Source: CAZEBW01 sp964510205
GTDB taxonomy: Bacteria; Chloroflexota; Anaerolineae; VGOG01
NCBI GenBank assembly: GCA_964510205.1
Contig: CAZEBW010000006.1
Location: 20,076 to 84,075, forward strand
Reading direction: 5' to 3'
DNA length: 64,000 nt
This document shows, in pieces, positions 1-8,794 of the stretch; position 1 is the stretch's first letter, and the number at the start of each line of letters is the position of its first letter. The translations under genes and the position numbers were made by a program. The notes below the pieces were generated by a model. It saw nothing but the letters and a program-made list of their open reading frames with translations. It searched no databases and was not told where the DNA came from.

Positions 1-446
1 ACGTCGGCCCGGCTTTCCCGATGGAAACCGACGAATTCGCCGTAGTCCATGCGGTAGAGATGGTCACCGGCCAGGATCAGCACGTCCTCCGCTCCCCGAC
101 TGAGGAAGCGATGCACCTGCTGGCGAACCGCGTCCGCCGTCCCCTGGTACCAATCGGCGCCGTTCAACGTCTGTTCGGCAGCCAGGATTTCGACGAAGCC
201 ATGGGAGAAGACGTCAAACGTGTAGGTCCGGAAGACATGGCGGTTGAGAGAGGCCGAGAGGAACTGGGTGAGAACGAAGACGCGGGTGATGCCGGAGTTG
301 ATGCAATTGCTCAAGGGGATGTCAATCAGGCGGTATTTGCCGCCGATGGGCACGGCTGGTTTGGCGCGCAATTTGGTCAGTGGATAAAGCCGGCTCCCCC
401 GCCCACCGCCGAGCACAACAGCCAGCACGTCTTGAAGCGGCATCAT
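1..446 (-). CDS. glgC: Glucose-1-phosphate adenylyltransferase, N-terminal part (truncated by window edge)
   Basis: Makes ADP-glucose from glucose-1-phosphate and ATP, the committed step of bacterial glycogen synthesis. About 148 residues are visible. The nucleotidyltransferase signature [20 protein letters not shown] near residue 10 is followed by [20 protein letters not shown], and later [14 protein letters not shown] and [13 protein letters not shown], all hallmarks of GlgC. A strong AGGAGGAAG sits directly upstream of two consecutive ATG codons (446 and 443). The 3' end lies outside the window. It is last in a minus-strand run with truD and the hydrolase, although about 55 bases separate it from truD. 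Confidence 0.95.
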   Translation of the reverse strand, partial: MMPLQDVLAVVLGGGRGSRLYPLTKLRAKPAVPIGGKYRLIDIPLSNCINSGITRVFVLTQFLSASLNRHVFRTYTFDVFSHGFVEILAAEQTLNGADWYQGTADAVRQQVHRFLSRGAEDVLILAGDHLYRMDYGEFVGFHRESRAD

Positions 447-502
447 CTTCCTCCTTCGAGTTTCACGGCAGCTTGGTCAGAAAATCGGTCACTCTAGTCT
501 GC

Positions 503-1567
503 TTACTCCTCCGGTAAGGCCGTCACTTCTGCCTTCACGAACTCCCGCAGCGCCGTGGTCGCGTAAGACCCCTTGGGCAGCGAGAACGTGAACAGCAGCC
601 CGGCGGGATGGGGCTCAATGTCGAGGTCGTTCAGGAACAGGCAGGCGCGGCGGCGGCTGCCGTTCAGCCGCGCTCGACGCAGCATCTCCGTCGTCACTTC
701 CTCTGCCTCCAGCACCGCCCGTTCCAGCTCGCCAGGCTCGCCGCTTGCCCACCACATGCGGTGGCCATAGATCGGCCCCGTGTAGGTGATCTCCCTCCGC
801 CGGAAACGAGGTAACTCGACCTCGGCGTCCTCGACCTCGAACAAGCCGCCGGTATCCGTCTTCTTGGCGATGTCGCCGTTCAGGAGAAGATCGAACCAAT
901 CGCGCTCGATGCGCTCCGTCAGCCAGGCGTTGAACAGAGCCGACTGATAGGCCGAAAGTAGGAATCGCCTCAGCCAACGCTTGCGCGGCCCTCGGCCCAG
1001 CAACACCTCGCGCCCCTGCCGCGCGTTGTCGCCGTGGATGCCAAAGCGCTGCGGGCCGTAGAAGTTGGGCAAGCCGCGCGCCTGCAAAGCCTGGGCGATG
1101 GCCTCAGCCCGCGCCATCGCCTCCGCCCCTGGACCCAGCACCACGATGCGAAAGCGATTGCCCAGCAAATGTCCTTTCTTCAGCTTGTTGCGATGTCGCC
1201 GCACCCACACCACCTCAACCGGCAGCGCTTCTTCGATACGCCCGGCCACAGTCGCCTCGTCCACGCCGTGCAGCAGCAGGGAGAAGGTCTGGGTCACGCG
1301 AGCGTGCTTGTCCTTCAGGCCGGCGCAGCCCACGTCCACCGCTCGCAGGTCGAAGAGGTCAACCAGCCGCTCCTGCAGCGCGCGCGTGGTCCACCCCTCG
1401 CGGGTCAAGCGCACGTAGACGTGCTCGCCCTCCCCCACCGCCTCGTACAGCGGGACTTCCTCGACCACAAAGTGGGCCGGCTCAGCCTTGATCTCCCCAC
1501 CGATGCCCGGCAGGTCTGGCGTGATGAAGGGCAGCGCGGAAGTCTGCGTACCATCATCATCTATCAT
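503..1567 (-). CDS. truD: tRNA pseudouridine(13) synthase TruD
   Basis: Isomerises uridine 13 of tRNA-Glu to pseudouridine. The 354-residue protein carries the TruD signature GCAGLKDKHARVTQTFSL near residue 80, with the catalytic aspartate in the KDK stretch, and FYGPQRFGIHGDNARQG near 165, where the TruD insertion domain begins. Length matches the family. ATG at 1567 is preferred over the TTG one codon upstream because GGGGGG lies at suitable spacing. The gene starts 11 bases after the hydrolase stop, so the two are probably co-transcribed. Confidence 0.93.
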   Translation of the reverse strand: MIDDDGTQTSALPFITPDLPGIGGEIKAEPAHFVVEEVPLYEAVGEGEHVYVRLTREGWTTRALQERLVDLFDLRAVDVGCAGLKDKHARVTQTFSLLLHGVDEATVAGRIEEALPVEVVWVRRHRNKLKKGHLLGNRFRIVVLGPGAEAMARAEAIAQALQARGLPNFYGPQRFGIHGDNARQGREVLLGRGPRKRWLRRFLLSAYQSALFNAWLTERIERDWFDLLLNGDIAKKTDTGGLFEVEDAEVELPRFRRREITYTGPIYGHRMWWASGEPGELERAVLEAEEVTTEMLRRARLNGSRRRACLFLNDLDIEPHPAGLLFTFSLPKGSYATTALREFVKAEVTALPEE

Positions 1568-1578
1568 CAACTACCCCC

Positions 1579-2607
1579 CTAAATTCGTGTTATTCGTTCA
1601 TTCGTGACATTCGTGTTCCAAAAACCATCCGGTGGCGAATACGCCAGTTGTTTCAGAAAATCGGCCACGGCCTGCAAAAACGGCTGCGGGCACTCCTCGT
1701 GGGGCACATGGCCGCAGTCCGGAATGACCACTAACTCGGCGTCGGGCAGCTCGTCGGCCAGACGGACGCTCTGCTCGGTGGGCACGACGCGGTCGTCATC
1801 GCCGGTGATGACCAGGCAGGGCATGCGAATCTCAGTCAGTCGCTGCGGCAAGTCTTGGGACCCGCTGGCCCGAACCATCTCCCACAGGGCGCGATCCCAG
1901 TTTTCGGCCTGCAGCGGCTCGGTGTACCCCTCCCAGACCTCCGCCGTGATCTTGGAGGGATCGTGCCAGGCAGAGCGAGCAAAGTCTATGCCCCAGCCTC
2001 GGATCCGCCGCGCCAGCAACGGCCCGATCCGCTGCATTTGGGGCGTGTTGGCAAGCAAGCCGATGAGGCCCATCGAACCGCCGTGGGCATAGACCGCCGG
2101 GTCCACCAACACCAGGGCCTGCACCCGCTGTGGATGGGCCAAGGCGGTGAGCATGGCGATGGTGCCGCCGGCGGAGTTGCCCACCAGAATCGCCTTCTCC
2201 GCCCCCAGCTCGTCCAGCAATCCAATCGTCAACTCGACCTGGGCCTCCGCGCTGTACGGGCTCTCACCCGCCCACTCGCCTGGCAGAGGGCGCTCGGTCA
2301 GGCCGAAGGCGGGGCGGTCGAAGGCCATCACCGTGCCCATCTCGGCCAGCGGCTCCATCACCTCGCGCCAGGAGAAGGTGCTGGCGCCGAAGCCATGCAG
2401 CAGGACAAGCACGGGCTCCCCCTGGCCGGCGGTTTTGTAGTGCACCTGCAAGCCGTTGATCTCCACAAAGCGACTGTCGGGGTCGGCCAACTGCTGAGGC
2501 GGCACGGTGCCCTCCAGCGGGGGCACGGGAATCAGCAGCGGGGCGATCAACAGGATGAGCAGCAGCACGATGATCACGATCAGGGCGATGCGTAGCCAGC
2601 ATTTCAT
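1579..2607 (-). CDS. Membrane-anchored alpha/beta hydrolase
   Basis: Alpha/beta-fold hydrolase of about 342 residues; substrate unknown. One N-terminal hydrophobic segment (about residues 4-25, a run of I, L and V) should anchor or export it. The oxyanion strand LLHGFGAS, the nucleophile elbow VGNSAGG (Ser nucleophile), the acid region ITGDDDRVVP and the C-terminal catalytic His in DCGHVPHEE are all present. ATG at 2607 is preferred over 2637 because GGGGGG lies about 9 bases upstream and the protein then begins at the anchor. The last ~15 residues (WNTNVTNERITRI) are encoded by a dispersed repeat rich in attcgtg, so the stop has probably been moved by repeat insertion. Confidence 0.85.
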   Translation of the reverse strand: MKCWLRIALIVIIVLLLILLIAPLLIPVPPLEGTVPPQQLADPDSRFVEINGLQVHYKTAGQGEPVLVLLHGFGASTFSWREVMEPLAEMGTVMAFDRPAFGLTERPLPGEWAGESPYSAEAQVELTIGLLDELGAEKAILVGNSAGGTIAMLTALAHPQRVQALVLVDPAVYAHGGSMGLIGLLANTPQMQRIGPLLARRIRGWGIDFARSAWHDPSKITAEVWEGYTEPLQAENWDRALWEMVRASGSQDLPQRLTEIRMPCLVITGDDDRVVPTEQSVRLADELPDAELVVIPDCGHVPHEECPQPFLQAVADFLKQLAYSPPDGFWNTNVTNERITRI

Positions 2608-2650
2608 GGTTCTATCCCCCCAGCCGACAAGGCTCATCTTGCCGAAACGA

Positions 2651-3400
2651 CTATAGCACCAGCTTCAACACAAACAGAATCGCCATGCCGCCGATGACCA
2701 AGGGGATATTGTAGGGAGTGGATTGGCGACGCGTTTCTGGGATGAGGTCTGAAGCGGCGATGTACAAGAAAGAGCCGGCGGCGACGCCCAACAGTCCTCC
2801 CAATACGCTGGCCTGGATGCCCTGCAGGAGCCCATGGGAAACAACAGCGCCCACCGGTGTGGCTAAGGCCACTGCGACCGAATAGGCCAGAGCCTTGTTT
2901 CTGGTCAGGCCCGCATGGAGGAGGATGGCCATCATGGAAAGGCCCTCCGGAAACTCGTGCATGATCACAGCCACGGTGGCGATGATGCCGGTGACGGCGC
3001 TGTCGGCGAAACCCGCACCGATGATCACCCCGTCGAGGAGGGAGTGAAAACCGATCCCTAGGACAGACACGACACCTAAGGCATGTCGCCGGTGCGCCTC
3101 GCTCTCCTCGGAGCACTGCGGGTCTTCATGAGCGGCGTGCACCACCACGTTCTGCTCCAGGACGTAGAAGGCCAGAAAGCTCAGCAAGGCATAAACAGCG
3201 GCATTGCCATTCAGCTCCAGGGATTCGGGCAGAATGTCCAGCAGAGAAGCCGAGAGCAGGGCGCCGGAGGCGAAGCTGATGAGGTAGATGGAGCCTCGGC
3301 GAGCCCATGCCTCTCTGATCAACACGATGTAGATGCCAACCAAGGTGGCCAATCCCGCCAGACTACCGTAGAGGGCTACATTCCAAAACTGACTTTCCAT
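2651..3400 (-). CDS. ZIP-family divalent metal transporter
   Basis: Integral membrane transporter of 249 residues, likely importing zinc, iron or manganese. About eight hydrophobic helices are visible. The two ZIP metal-binding helices carry HSLLDGVIIGAGF (about 119-131) and HEFPEGLSMM (about 148-157), which supply the conserved His and Glu/Asp ligands. A His-rich cytoplasmic loop (VVVHAAHEDPQ through EAHRRH, about 86-106) is typical of the variable loop between helices 3 and 4. It starts 15 bases after the UspA gene. Metal specificity cannot be read from sequence. Confidence 0.88.
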   Translation of the reverse strand: MESQFWNVALYGSLAGLATLVGIYIVLIREAWARRGSIYLISFASGALLSASLLDILPESLELNGNAAVYALLSFLAFYVLEQNVVVHAAHEDPQCSEESEAHRRHALGVVSVLGIGFHSLLDGVIIGAGFADSAVTGIIATVAVIMHEFPEGLSMMAILLHAGLTRNKALAYSVAVALATPVGAVVSHGLLQGIQASVLGGLLGVAAGSFLYIAASDLIPETRRQSTPYNIPLVIGGMAILFVLKLVL

Positions 3401-3415
3401 ATCGGTCCCCCTGGT

Positions 3416-3841
3416 TCACACAATGACGGCTTCCGCGCCGGTCTCGGCTTCGATTTCGGCGGCGAAGGCTCTCAGCTCAGCCGGCACAAAGGCGCTCCCC
3501 GTTCCTGCCGGCCGGCCCAACACCACCAGGGCAACGCCCTCCTCACAGGTGACCGCCTTCAACTCGTCCCGAAACTCCCCGCGCCGCAGCAGATAATCGG
3601 CAGCAACCCCCTGATTCTCGGCTCGTTCCTGGGCCATGGCCAGCAGAAACTCGCCCATGCGCCCCATCTCCTCCGCCACTACGTCGGGACGAACCGCCCG
3701 CTCGGTCTTGTCCAGAAAATGGGTGTCTACCACGAAGAGGAACAGCAACTCCCCATTTCGCTCCCGGGCCAAAGCGATGGCTGCATCCTGGGTGCGGTAG
3801 CTGGCCTCGCCGCCTCGCGTGGCACATAAGATTTTGCCCAT
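3416..3841 (-). CDS. Universal stress protein A (UspA) family protein
   Basis: Small UspA-like protein (141 residues), a Rossmann-like nucleotide-binding or stress-response family. The N terminus MGKILCATRGGEAS matches the first beta strand and loop, and VALVVLGRPAGTGSAFVP resembles the ATP-loop region though not a perfect G-2x-G-9x-G-S/T motif. ATG at 3841 is chosen because GGAGGTG, which overlaps an upstream in-frame ATG at 3853, is its ribosome-binding site. It is followed closely by the ZIP transporter, suggesting an operon. Confidence 0.75.
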   Translation of the reverse strand: MGKILCATRGGEASYRTQDAAIALARERNGELLFLFVVDTHFLDKTERAVRPDVVAEEMGRMGEFLLAMAQERAENQGVAADYLLRRGEFRDELKAVTCEEGVALVVLGRPAGTGSAFVPAELRAFAAEIEAETGAEAVIV

Positions 3842-3856
3842 AGTCACCTCCATAGC

Positions 3857-3927
3857 GAGAGACTAGGGACAAGGGACTAGGGATTAGGGGTCTTGTCCCT
3901 TGTCCCTTGCCCCTGGTCTCTAGTCTC
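3857..3927. repeat. Palindromic 'ctagggattaggg' repeat
   Basis: Low-complexity inverted repeat of gggacaaggga/gggattagggg units answered by tcccttgtccc/cctggtctctag units, able to fold into a long hairpin. It lies between the permease stop and the UspA start and could attenuate transcription. The same repeat type occurs near 51420-51512 and 55197-55310. Confidence 0.75.
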
Positions 3928-5648
3928 TAGAATCGAATAAAGAGCCACAGCGTCCCGGCAATCACGGTGATGATCGTGGCCGGGAAACCGATCTTCAAAA
4001 ACTTGGCGTAAGTGATGGGATACCCCGCCCGCTCGGCGATGCCGGCCGTCACCAGGTTGGCCGAAGCGCCGATGAGGGAGCTGTTGCCTCCCATAGCCGA
4101 TCCCACCGACAGCCCGTAAAACAGCACCTTGCCCTCCGCGCCGGGCACTACGCGACTGAGGAAACGTACCACGGGCAGCATGGCGGCCGTGAAGGGGATG
4201 TTGGCAATGACCCCCGACAGGATGGCCCCGCTCCAGATCAGCACCAGCATGGCCAACGTCAGGTTCTCTCGCACCACCGCTTTGATTCCAGCCGCGATGA
4301 AACTGATGAGCCCCACCTCCTGAATGGCCCCCACCACCATGAACAGGGCGATGAAGAACATCAGCGTGGTCCAGTCCACCACCTTGAGCATTTCCTCGAT
4401 GTCGGACTCGACCACCATCAGCATAGCTACTGACCCCAAAATAGCCGTCACCGCCGGCACCAGATGGATTCGCTCTCCCAATACGAAGAGAAGCAGCATA
4501 CCGATGAACACCACCCCTGCCTTGCGCAGCTTCACCGGCTCGGTGATGCGGGCGTTTTCCTTCAGACGTTCCAACAGAGCCGACGACAACCCGCCGCTCA
4601 CCGAAGCATACTCTTTGCGATAGATCAGGATCACGTAGACGGTGAGGGCCGCCTGGGCCAGCAGCACCCCCGGCGTGAGGTTGGTCAGGAAGTCGTTGAA
4701 GGAGATGTCGGCATAGGAGCCGATGAGGATGTTGGTGGGCGTGCCGATGAGGGTGCTGATGCCGCCCACGTTGGAGGCCAGCACCTCCGGCAGCAGCAGC
4801 GACAGGGGATTGATGCCCAGCGCCAGGGCAATCTGCAGGGTCATGGGGGTCATGAGCAGCATGGTGGTCACGTTGTCCAGCAGCGCTGAGGCCACCGAAG
4901 TGATGATCATCAAAATAGTCACCAGCAGCCAGGCCCGGCCCCGCGACAGACGGTAAGCCTGATAAGCCAGCCATTGGAAGATGCCCGTCCCCTCGATGAT
5001 GCCGATGACGATCATCATGCCCATCACCAGAAAAATGACGTCGAAGTCCACGTACTGCAGCGCGCGCTCGAAGTCGAAGATGAACAGATCTGGGTGGATG
5101 GCGCCGCCCACGAAGCTGACGCCCAGCACCACCGCCACGCCCAGCAGCGCGGCCATGGTGTTGTGCAGTTTCTCCAGGGCGATGAGCAGCAGGATGCCCA
5201 CGAAGGTGAGGGTGGCGATCCAGAAGCCCGGAGTGAGCCGCCGCTGCAGCGTGATGTCGGGCAGATGGATGGTGTCGCCCTGACGCAGATGCTCCAGATC
5301 GTCGGCTTCGGCGGCCCACTCTACCGTCTTGAAGTGGTGGCGCTCGATCTCCACCCGCAGGGAATCTATCGAACTGTCGGGCAGATCGAGCACGAAGACG
5401 CCATCGGGCTGGCTCTCGCCGGCGGCGGTCGGCTCCTCTTCGCCGTTCAGGTACACGGCCACCTCGGCACCGCGCACCGGCTCGCCCTGCGCGTCTATCA
5501 AACACCCCACCACGGCTGGAACGCCATCAGCGTAGGCCGGTGAGGGCCTCAAGCGGTCCACCAGGCCCATCCCCACCGCGAACACCAGCAGAACGACAAT
5601 GCCCAGACGACACGCTTGCCTGAGGTTGATCGGCGTTGATCTTGTCAT
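3927..5648 (-). CDS. ArsB/NhaD/CitM-type (ion transporter superfamily) permease with N-terminal extracytoplasmic domain
   Basis: Secondary transporter of 573 residues. An N-terminal signal or first helix (residues about 12-30) is followed by an extracytoplasmic carboxypeptidase-regulatory-like fold (VVGCLIDAQGEPVRGAEVAVYL, about 45-125). About eleven hydrophobic helices then follow. GGISTLIGTPTNILIGSYA and SAMGGNSSLIGASANLVTAG are the two re-entrant repeats typical of the ArsB/NhaD and CitMHS permeases. Substrate could be Na+/H+, arsenite or a dicarboxylate and is not decided here. The fused N-terminal domain is unusual for the family. Confidence 0.85.
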   Translation of the reverse strand: MTRSTPINLRQACRLGIVVLLVFAVGMGLVDRLRPSPAYADGVPAVVGCLIDAQGEPVRGAEVAVYLNGEEEPTAAGESQPDGVFVLDLPDSSIDSLRVEIERHHFKTVEWAAEADDLEHLRQGDTIHLPDITLQRRLTPGFWIATLTFVGILLLIALEKLHNTMAALLGVAVVLGVSFVGGAIHPDLFIFDFERALQYVDFDVIFLVMGMMIVIGIIEGTGIFQWLAYQAYRLSRGRAWLLVTILMIITSVASALLDNVTTMLLMTPMTLQIALALGINPLSLLLPEVLASNVGGISTLIGTPTNILIGSYADISFNDFLTNLTPGVLLAQAALTVYVILIYRKEYASVSGGLSSALLERLKENARITEPVKLRKAGVVFIGMLLLFVLGERIHLVPAVTAILGSVAMLMVVESDIEEMLKVVDWTTLMFFIALFMVVGAIQEVGLISFIAAGIKAVVRENLTLAMLVLIWSGAILSGVIANIPFTAAMLPVVRFLSRVVPGAEGKVLFYGLSVGSAMGGNSSLIGASANLVTAGIAERAGYPITYAKFLKIGFPATIITVIAGTLWLFIRF

Positions 5649-5714
5649 GGATTGCGACCCCCTCGAAACATCAGAACCAGGTTTGGACCATCGGAGATTG
5701 CCGGCTCCGACGGG

Positions 5715-8678
5715 TTACTCCGTGCGTTCAGTCTTCCAAAATCGCCGCCCAACGGGACAGGCCCCACACTCGCCCTGACGACAGTGACTGCAAACGAGCT
5801 TGGGGTGGGGAATCAGGCCAGCCAGCAGCAGCCCCACCAGGGCCGCCAGCAGCGCCAGTCGCCCCGCGCTGAAGCCCTCGACCAGCAAGATGACGCCGCC
5901 GGCGATGGGCAGGAGCAGCGCAAGCACGAGCAGCAGCAGGACGACGAACTGAGGCCAGGTGCCGAAGAATTCCTCCTCATCCCGCCTCTTGAAAACCAAT
6001 CCCGCCGCCTTCCCCAGCCCCAGCGCGCAGCGGCGGCCGTAGTAGCTACAACGGGCGCAGACCAGGGTCAGCAACCCGCCTGCCGTGAGCGCCAGGAGCA
6101 TCAAGTAGCCAAGCGTGGGCCAGAGGCCGAACTGGGCCACGATGACCCCGCCGACGACCAGCGCCCCGCCCAGCGTGATCAGGTTGTAGATCACGGTCGG
6201 CAGTGGAAACTCAGCATAGGCCGCTCCGCTTGCGCTGGAAGACCCATCGGGGCTTTGGGAATCCTCTTTCTCCCCGCCGTTCCCGCTCTTGCTCTCCTTG
6301 CCAAAATCTCTGATCCTCTCCGCCAGCTCCTGCAGACGCTTGTCCACGCGGTCGTTCACCGAATCCTGTTCGAAGCTCCCATCGTCTCCTCGCCCCCCGG
6401 CCTCGACGCCCGTCAGGATCTCGATCCCTTCGTCAACGGTCTCCACCGACCAGATGTGGAACTTGCCTTCCCTGACTGCCTCCACCACTTCCTCTTTGAG
6501 CATCAGGTTCTGCACGTTGCTGGCAGGGATGAGCACGCCCTGCTCGCCGGTCAGCCCTTTGATCTTGCAGGTCTCGAAGAAGCCCTCGATCTTCTCGTTC
6601 ACCCCGCCGATGGCCTGCACCTCCCCTTTCTGGCTGACGGAGCCGGTGACGGCAATGCCTTGTTTGAGGGGAAGCCCAGACAGGCCGGAGAGGAGCGCGT
6701 AAAGCTCTGTGCTAGACGCGCTGTCCCCGTCTATCTCCGAGTAGCTTTGCTCGAAGACCAGGCGGGCCGAGAGGCTGAGGGGTTTGTCCTGGGTATACTT
6801 GTCGGCCAGATAGCCGCTCAGAATCATCACTCCCTTGGAATGGATGGGGCCAGCTAGATTGGCCTCCCGTTCGATGTCTACCACCCCTCCCCGACCCAGG
6901 CCTACGCTGGCGGTGATCCGGGTGGGTCGGCCAAAGGCGATGTCTCCCAAACTGTAAACAGAGAGACCGTTGACTTGCCCCACCTCCTCCCCCACCGCGT
7001 CAATCATGACCCGACCTCGCTCAATCGCCTCGCTGATCCTCTCCTGAACGAGGTTGGAGCGGTAGAACTTCTCTTCAATGGCCTTCTGCACCTGAGCGGT
7101 GGTGACGTAGGCTGCACCTTCTTGAGTCGCGTAGAAACTGGCTTCGCGGATGATGTCCGAGATCTCGCCAAAGCGGGCGGAGAGCTTCATCTGATCCTCG
7201 GCCAGTCGGGAGCTGTGCTCGATGAGCTTGGCCAGCGCCGAGGCGTCGAGGTGTCTCAAGCCCTCCTCGTTGCAAAGGGTGCAGACGAAGGCGGCGTAGT
7301 CTCCGATGTTTTCATCTGTGCGGGCCATGCGGGTATCGAAATCGGCTTTGACCTTGAACAGCTCGCCGAAGTCCTCGTCCCAGGTGTAGAGCAGACGGTA
7401 GGGCGTGGACTGCCCGATGAGAACGATTTTGGCATCCAGGGGGATGGGCTCGGGCCGCAGGCCCTTGGAGGTTATGAAGCCCAACCTCTCCCCGGCCTCC
7501 TCCACAGCGATTTCTTCATTCCTGAGGGCTCGCTTCAGGCTATCCCAGGAGAAGAGATTGCTCATCATCTCATCCACGGGAAGCACCAGGTAGCCGCCGT
7601 TGGCCCGATGCAGGGAGCCCTCTCGGATCAAGGTGAAGTCGGTGACCAGGGAGCCGAACTGGGCCTCCTTCTCAATGCGGCCGAAGAGGTTGCTGTAGGT
7701 GGGGTTAAGCTCCATGACCACCGGCGCCCCTTCGAGCTCGGAGTTGTCCACCACCACGTTCACCTCGTATTTCCTGAAGGGCAGTTCCTTGGCCCCAGGC
7801 GTGGGAACAGGCGCGGCGGTCTGGGCCTCAGCTTCCCCTCTGAACAGGGAGAGGTTGTCCACGATGTCATCCCGCACCGCATTCAGGTAGTCCACCACCT
7901 CCGGGAGGCTCTCATATTTCTCCACCAAGCCGTCCACCGACGGACCCACCGCGAAGAGAGCGACCTCCCGATCCAACGCTTGTACGGCCTCGTTAGCTTC
8001 TTTGTCCAGGCCCCTCACCTGCCTCATCGCCTTCTTTAGTTCCTCTTGCAAGCCCTCTCGCTTTTGCAGCAGTTGCCCTTTGACTTCTGGGCTCAGCGCG
8101 CTGAACTCTTCTTCGCTGAGAGGTTCCCCGTCTTTCACCGGAATGATCAACAGGCCCATGGGGCTCATCTGGAGCAAGAATCCCTCCTCTTTAGCCTTCT
8201 CGCCCATCCGAGAGAGGAGCTCCTGCTTCTGTTTTTGAACGCCTTGAACCGTCTCCTCCTTTTGAGCGACGTATTCATCGCTCTCAAAGACTCTGGGGAT
8301 CTCCCGCCGCGCCCATTCCACCAGGTTCTTCATATCCTTTTGGAACGCCCGTCCGTGGCCCGGCGGCAGGCGGAGGGCATTGGGGCGATAGGAGTCACGG
8401 AAGTTGTTCACGTAGCACCAATCGGGGGGCACAGGCTTTTCCTTGGCCACTTCCTCCAGGAAGCGCCGCACGGCGGTGGTCTTCCCCGTGCCGGGCGGGC
8501 CGGCCACGTAGATGTTGAATCCCGAATCCTGGATTCCCAGCCCGAACTCCAGAGATCGGACCGCCCTCTCCTGGCCGATGATGCTTTCCAGGGGCTCTAC
8601 CTCCTCGGTGGTATCCCAGCCCAGCGTCTGGGGATCGCAGATCCTGCGCAGCTTATCAACGGGCAGTTCTTTTGCCAT
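5715..8678 (-). CDS. LonB-type ATP-dependent protease with C-terminal membrane domain
   Basis: ATP-dependent serine protease of 987 residues. Walker A GPPGTGKTTAVRRF lies near residue 58, followed by a long coiled-coil insertion (about 115-240) and the AAA_32/LonB ATPase region with LHRANGGYLVLP. The S16 protease domain has the catalytic Ser in DGDSASST (about 650) and the Lys in GVNEKIEGF (about 695). After about residue 815 there is an unusual tail: roughly four hydrophobic helices, a cytoplasmic Cys cluster (CARCSYYGRRC) and a terminal CSHCRQGECGACP that looks metal-binding. Archaeal LonB carries membrane helices inside the ATPase domain, so a C-terminal membrane/zinc module is a different architecture. 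Confidence 0.92.
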   Translation of the reverse strand: MAKELPVDKLRRICDPQTLGWDTTEEVEPLESIIGQERAVRSLEFGLGIQDSGFNIYVAGPPGTGKTTAVRRFLEEVAKEKPVPPDWCYVNNFRDSYRPNALRLPPGHGRAFQKDMKNLVEWARREIPRVFESDEYVAQKEETVQGVQKQKQELLSRMGEKAKEEGFLLQMSPMGLLIIPVKDGEPLSEEEFSALSPEVKGQLLQKREGLQEELKKAMRQVRGLDKEANEAVQALDREVALFAVGPSVDGLVEKYESLPEVVDYLNAVRDDIVDNLSLFRGEAEAQTAAPVPTPGAKELPFRKYEVNVVVDNSELEGAPVVMELNPTYSNLFGRIEKEAQFGSLVTDFTLIREGSLHRANGGYLVLPVDEMMSNLFSWDSLKRALRNEEIAVEEAGERLGFITSKGLRPEPIPLDAKIVLIGQSTPYRLLYTWDEDFGELFKVKADFDTRMARTDENIGDYAAFVCTLCNEEGLRHLDASALAKLIEHSSRLAEDQMKLSARFGEISDIIREASFYATQEGAAYVTTAQVQKAIEEKFYRSNLVQERISEAIERGRVMIDAVGEEVGQVNGLSVYSLGDIAFGRPTRITASVGLGRGGVVDIEREANLAGPIHSKGVMILSGYLADKYTQDKPLSLSARLVFEQSYSEIDGDSASSTELYALLSGLSGLPLKQGIAVTGSVSQKGEVQAIGGVNEKIEGFFETCKIKGLTGEQGVLIPASNVQNLMLKEEVVEAVREGKFHIWSVETVDEGIEILTGVEAGGRGDDGSFEQDSVNDRVDKRLQELAERIRDFGKESKSGNGGEKEDSQSPDGSSSASGAAYAEFPLPTVIYNLITLGGALVVGGVIVAQFGLWPTLGYLMLLALTAGGLLTLVCARCSYYGRRCALGLGKAAGLVFKRRDEEEFFGTWPQFVVLLLLVLALLLPIAGGVILLVEGFSAGRLALLAALVGLLLAGLIPHPKLVCSHCRQGECGACPVGRRFWKTERTE

Positions 8679-8714
8679 TCATCTCCTCCAAATCGTATCA
8701 TTGAACCCAATTGT

Positions 8715-8770
8715 GCTCCAGCTGGACGACAGTCCAGCGGCGAGAACGCGGACTATCGTCCGATTGGAGC
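8715..8770. repeat. Inverted repeat, ggacgacagtcc family
   Basis: Imperfect palindrome: gctccagctggacgacagtcc answered by ggactatcgtccgattggagc. A related copy is at 47731-47810. It sits just upstream of the LonB-type gene and downstream of the next membrane-protein gene. Confidence 0.8.
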
Positions 8771-8794
8771 TTGGAATTCACACAGGGATTGCCC

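Noticed and set aside
3857..3927. Possible CRISPR array in the gggattaggg-type repeats (also 51420-51512, 55197-55310)
   Set aside because: Units are short and contiguous with no spacers of constant length, and no cas genes are present.
3877..5505. Long Arg/Gly-rich open frame on the minus strand overlapping the permease in another phase
   Set aside because: Composition is that of an out-of-frame shadow; the permease frame has clear helices and conserved repeats.
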